The notes beneath the pieces are model-generated. The model was not told where the DNA came from and did not search any database. It saw only the letters and a list, made by a program, of their open reading frames with translations. A stretch of DNA of 54,159 bases from contig JAGBBD010000021.1 in the NCBI GenBank assembly GCA_017938625.1, positions 1 through 54,159 of the forward strand, written 5' to 3'. A program made the translations under genes and the position numbers. Position 1 is the first letter of the stretch; each line of letters opens with the position of its first letter. Source of the stretch: Oscillospiraceae bacterium. Its GTDB lineage: Bacteria > Bacillota > Clostridia > Oscillospirales > Oscillospiraceae. This document shows positions 52,896-54,159 of the stretch, in pieces.

Positions 52896-52978
52896 AAATT
52901 TTTGTTCCATTTTCAGACAAACAACACGGTGCAACCGGCAAAGAATCGTGTAAAACGAGAAGAAATTGTATAAAAAGG

Positions 52979-53009
52979 CCGCCAAAACCCATAGGGCTTT
53001 GGCGGTTTT
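52979..53009 (+). terminator. Terminator after DUF4364 gene
   Basis: CCGCCAAA pairs with TTTGGCGG, with an inner CCC/GGG, and TTTTG follows. It lies 84 bases downstream of the stop; the AT-rich stretch between them holds no gene. Confidence 0.8.
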
Positions 53010-53023
53010 GCATATATTGGGGC

Positions 53024-53051
53024 TGGACTATTTCAGAATTTGTGGTATAAT
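53024..53051 (+). promoter_or_regulatory. Promoter of hpf
   Basis: Perfect TATAAT at 53046-53051 with the extended -10 TGG just before it; a weak TGGACT -35 at 53024-53029. The extended -10 may make up for the poor -35. Confidence 0.65.
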
Positions 53052-53098
53052 ATGCACAAGGAACAACAGTTCCGTCCCAATAGAAAGGAGCGACGTCT

Positions 53099-53641
53099 AT
53101 GAATTTCCGTTATGCTGAGAAGAAAGTGAGTCTGCCCGGCAATGTCCATGCCTATGCAGAAAAGAAGGTAACAAAGCTGCAGCGCTACTTCAAAGATGAA
53201 GCAGATGCTGTTGTCACCTTCAGTGTTGAGAAGAACAGCAACAAGGTCGAGATCACAGTCCATGCTTCCAACACATACTTCCGTGCCAGCGAAAGCACCT
53301 CTGATATGTTCGCCTCCATCGATGCCTGCGTCAGCACCATTGAGCGCCAGATCCGCAAGAACAAGACAAGACTTGCCAAGCGGATCCGTCCCGATGCCTT
53401 CATCCGTGATGTGGACACCATGTCCTCCTTCGTGCCCGATGAGCCGGAAGAGGAGAACTTCCAGATCATGCGCATCAAGCGCTTCAACATGAAGCTGATG
53501 ACCAGAGAAGAAGCCATTCTGCAGATGAACCTGCTGGAGCACAGCTTCTTTGCCTTCCGCGATGAAGAGGCAGACGGTGCCTTTGCCGTAGTCTACAAGA
53601 GAAATGACGGCGGCTATGGTCTGATCGAAGACGCCGAATAA
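53099..53641 (+). CDS. hpf: Ribosome hibernation promoting factor, long form
   Basis: A 180-residue long HPF that joins two 70S ribosomes into inactive 100S dimers in stationary phase. The N-terminal domain starts MNFRYAEKKVSLPGNVHAYA and has the basic helices that bind the decoding site; the C-terminal dimerisation domain (IMRIKRFNMKLMTREEAILQ to GYGLIE) is present, which short Gammaproteobacterial forms lack. AAAGGAGCG precedes ATG. Single gene with its own promoter and terminator, just upstream of an rRNA operon. Confidence 0.96.
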   Translation: MNFRYAEKKVSLPGNVHAYAEKKVTKLQRYFKDEADAVVTFSVEKNSNKVEITVHASNTYFRASESTSDMFASIDACVSTIERQIRKNKTRLAKRIRPDAFIRDVDTMSSFVPDEPEEENFQIMRIKRFNMKLMTREEAILQMNLLEHSFFAFRDEEADGAFAVVYKRNDGGYGLIEDAE

Positions 53642-53655
53642 ATACAAAATCACCA

Positions 53656-53683
53656 AAAGGAGGCAGTGAAAACTGCCTCCTTT
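53656..53683 (+). terminator. Terminator after hpf
   Basis: AAAGGAGGCAGT and ACTGCCTCCTTT form a 12-pair stem with a GAAA loop. Confidence 0.92.
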
Positions 53684-53790
53684 CCGTATTTTGGGGAAGG
53701 GAGGAAAACGGGACACAAGCAGATGAATCATGTCAAGAAAAACGGCGAAAATTTGTGCATCCTTTGTGCAAAATTTTCTCAGATTTCTTG

Positions 53791-53819
53791 TTGACAAATA
53801 GCGGAAGCTTTGATATTAT
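53791..53819 (+). promoter_or_regulatory. rRNA operon promoter P1
   Basis: TTGACA (53791-53796), a 17-base spacer and TATTAT (53814-53819). CAAGCTCAC follows four bases after the -10. Confidence 0.85.
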
Positions 53820-53883
53820 ATCCAAGCTCACCGCGGACGCGGAGCGAAGCGAAAAAATAATTGAAAAGACTTGAAAAAAGTTC

Positions 53884-53912
53884 TTGACAATTAAAAATCG
53901 CTGAGTTATAAT
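53884..53912 (+). promoter_or_regulatory. rRNA operon promoter P2
   Basis: TTGACA (53884-53889), a 17-base spacer and TATAAT (53907-53912), full consensus. The same CAAGCTCAC follows at the same distance as at P1, 93 bases upstream. Confidence 0.9.
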
Positions 53913-54132
53913 GAGCAAGCTCACTTTGTGAGTGACCGGTCAAAGCGCCGGAGTGTACCTTGTAAATTAAACAACGTAAACATGAACAAACACCTTGGAC
54001 AATTTTTAAACAAGTTGTTCTTGAATGTCAATCATTGATTGAAAATGCGAGAATAGCCAACGAATTTCTTGAGTAATTGCTAGAGCAAATACTTGATAAA
54101 GATTTTAGAAGCTTCGGCTTTTAAGATATCAT
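53913..54132 (+). other. rRNA leader region
   Basis: Untranslated leader between P2 and the 16S gene. It holds the small hairpin CTCAC-TTT-GTGAG, the sequence ACCTTGTAAATTAAACAACG, which resembles the leader and spacer segments of Gram-positive rRNA operons, and the 15-base palindrome TCAATCATTGATTGA (near 54029). No protein gene is seen. Confidence 0.75.
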
Positions 54133-54159
54133 TTATTGAGAGTTTGATCCTGGCTCAGG
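54133..54159 (+). rRNA. 16S rRNA gene, 5' end only
   Basis: The contig ends in AGAGTTTGATCCTGGCTCAG (54139-54158), the universal 27F sequence at the start of bacterial 16S rRNA. Only about 27 bases are present. The exact 5' end is approximate. Multi-copy rRNA operons commonly break short-read assemblies at this point. Confidence 0.95.

Overview
The window reads as one assembled contig of a spore-forming, Gram-positive anaerobe of the class Clostridia, most likely in or near the Oscillospiraceae. The evidence is a spoIIID gene with a sigma-E-like promoter, a dnaD-dnaI pair, an L20-type leader on infC-rpmI-rplT, an S-box (SAM-I) riboswitch on metK, a long-form HPF, strong GGAGG ribosome sites, TTGACA/TATAAT promoters and a DUF4364 gene. 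The genus cannot be fixed from this sequence. Both ends are artificial: bases 1-21 are Illumina adapter, and the last 27 bases are the first bases of a 16S rRNA gene, a usual assembly break point.

Layout. 22-1888 (minus): MFS-like transporter, small membrane protein and an exported SH3-like protein cut off by the adapter. 1942-3405: back-to-back promoters, an attenuator leader and infC-rpmI-rplT. 3426-5308: HAD phosphatase and a membrane-anchored beta-lactamase-like serine hydrolase with a P-V-E-E-T tandem repeat. 5350-9552 (minus): marR plus a heterodimeric ABC exporter behind twin palindromic operators. 9549-12739 (minus): M29 aminopeptidase, FliB-like Cys-cluster protein and DUF89 protein. 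12971-17264: argC-argJ-argB-argD. 17333-21149: an oxidoreductase, then trkA-trkH. 21191-24153 (minus): dnaD, dnaI-like loader and a histidine-kinase-like protein without its phosphoacceptor His. 24304-34352: amino-acid permease, class B sortase and a 2,512-residue surface protein with a VWA head, about 12 pilin/isopeptide-type modules and an SPDTG sorting signal. 34392-36491 (minus): MATE exporter with an attenuator leader, then a Cys-rich membrane protein. 36687-40567: spoIIID, serC-serA and gdhA. 40691-40777: palindromic mobile-type repeat. 40953-45734: TIGR04255 protein, MoxR ATPase, DUF58 protein and membrane transglutaminase. 45775-46599 (minus): rhomboid-like protein. 46702-48081: SAM riboswitch and metK. 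48183-52895: two tandem O-antigen-ligase-like proteins, a GT2 glycosyltransferase, a zinc-ribbon protein and DUF4364. 53099-53641: hpf. 53791-54159: tandem rRNA promoters, rRNA leader and the 16S start.

Most of the window is core metabolism and information processing: arginine by the acetyl cycle, serine from 3-phosphoglycerate, ammonia assimilation by glutamate dehydrogenase, potassium uptake, SAM synthesis, translation initiation and ribosome hibernation. The less ordinary parts are the sortase-giant adhesin pair, the degenerate kinase beside the helicase loader, several transcript-level switches (infC, MATE, metK leaders) and the shared -35 geometry of the divergent promoters upstream of infC. 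No phage, CRISPR array, transposase or tRNA gene was seen.
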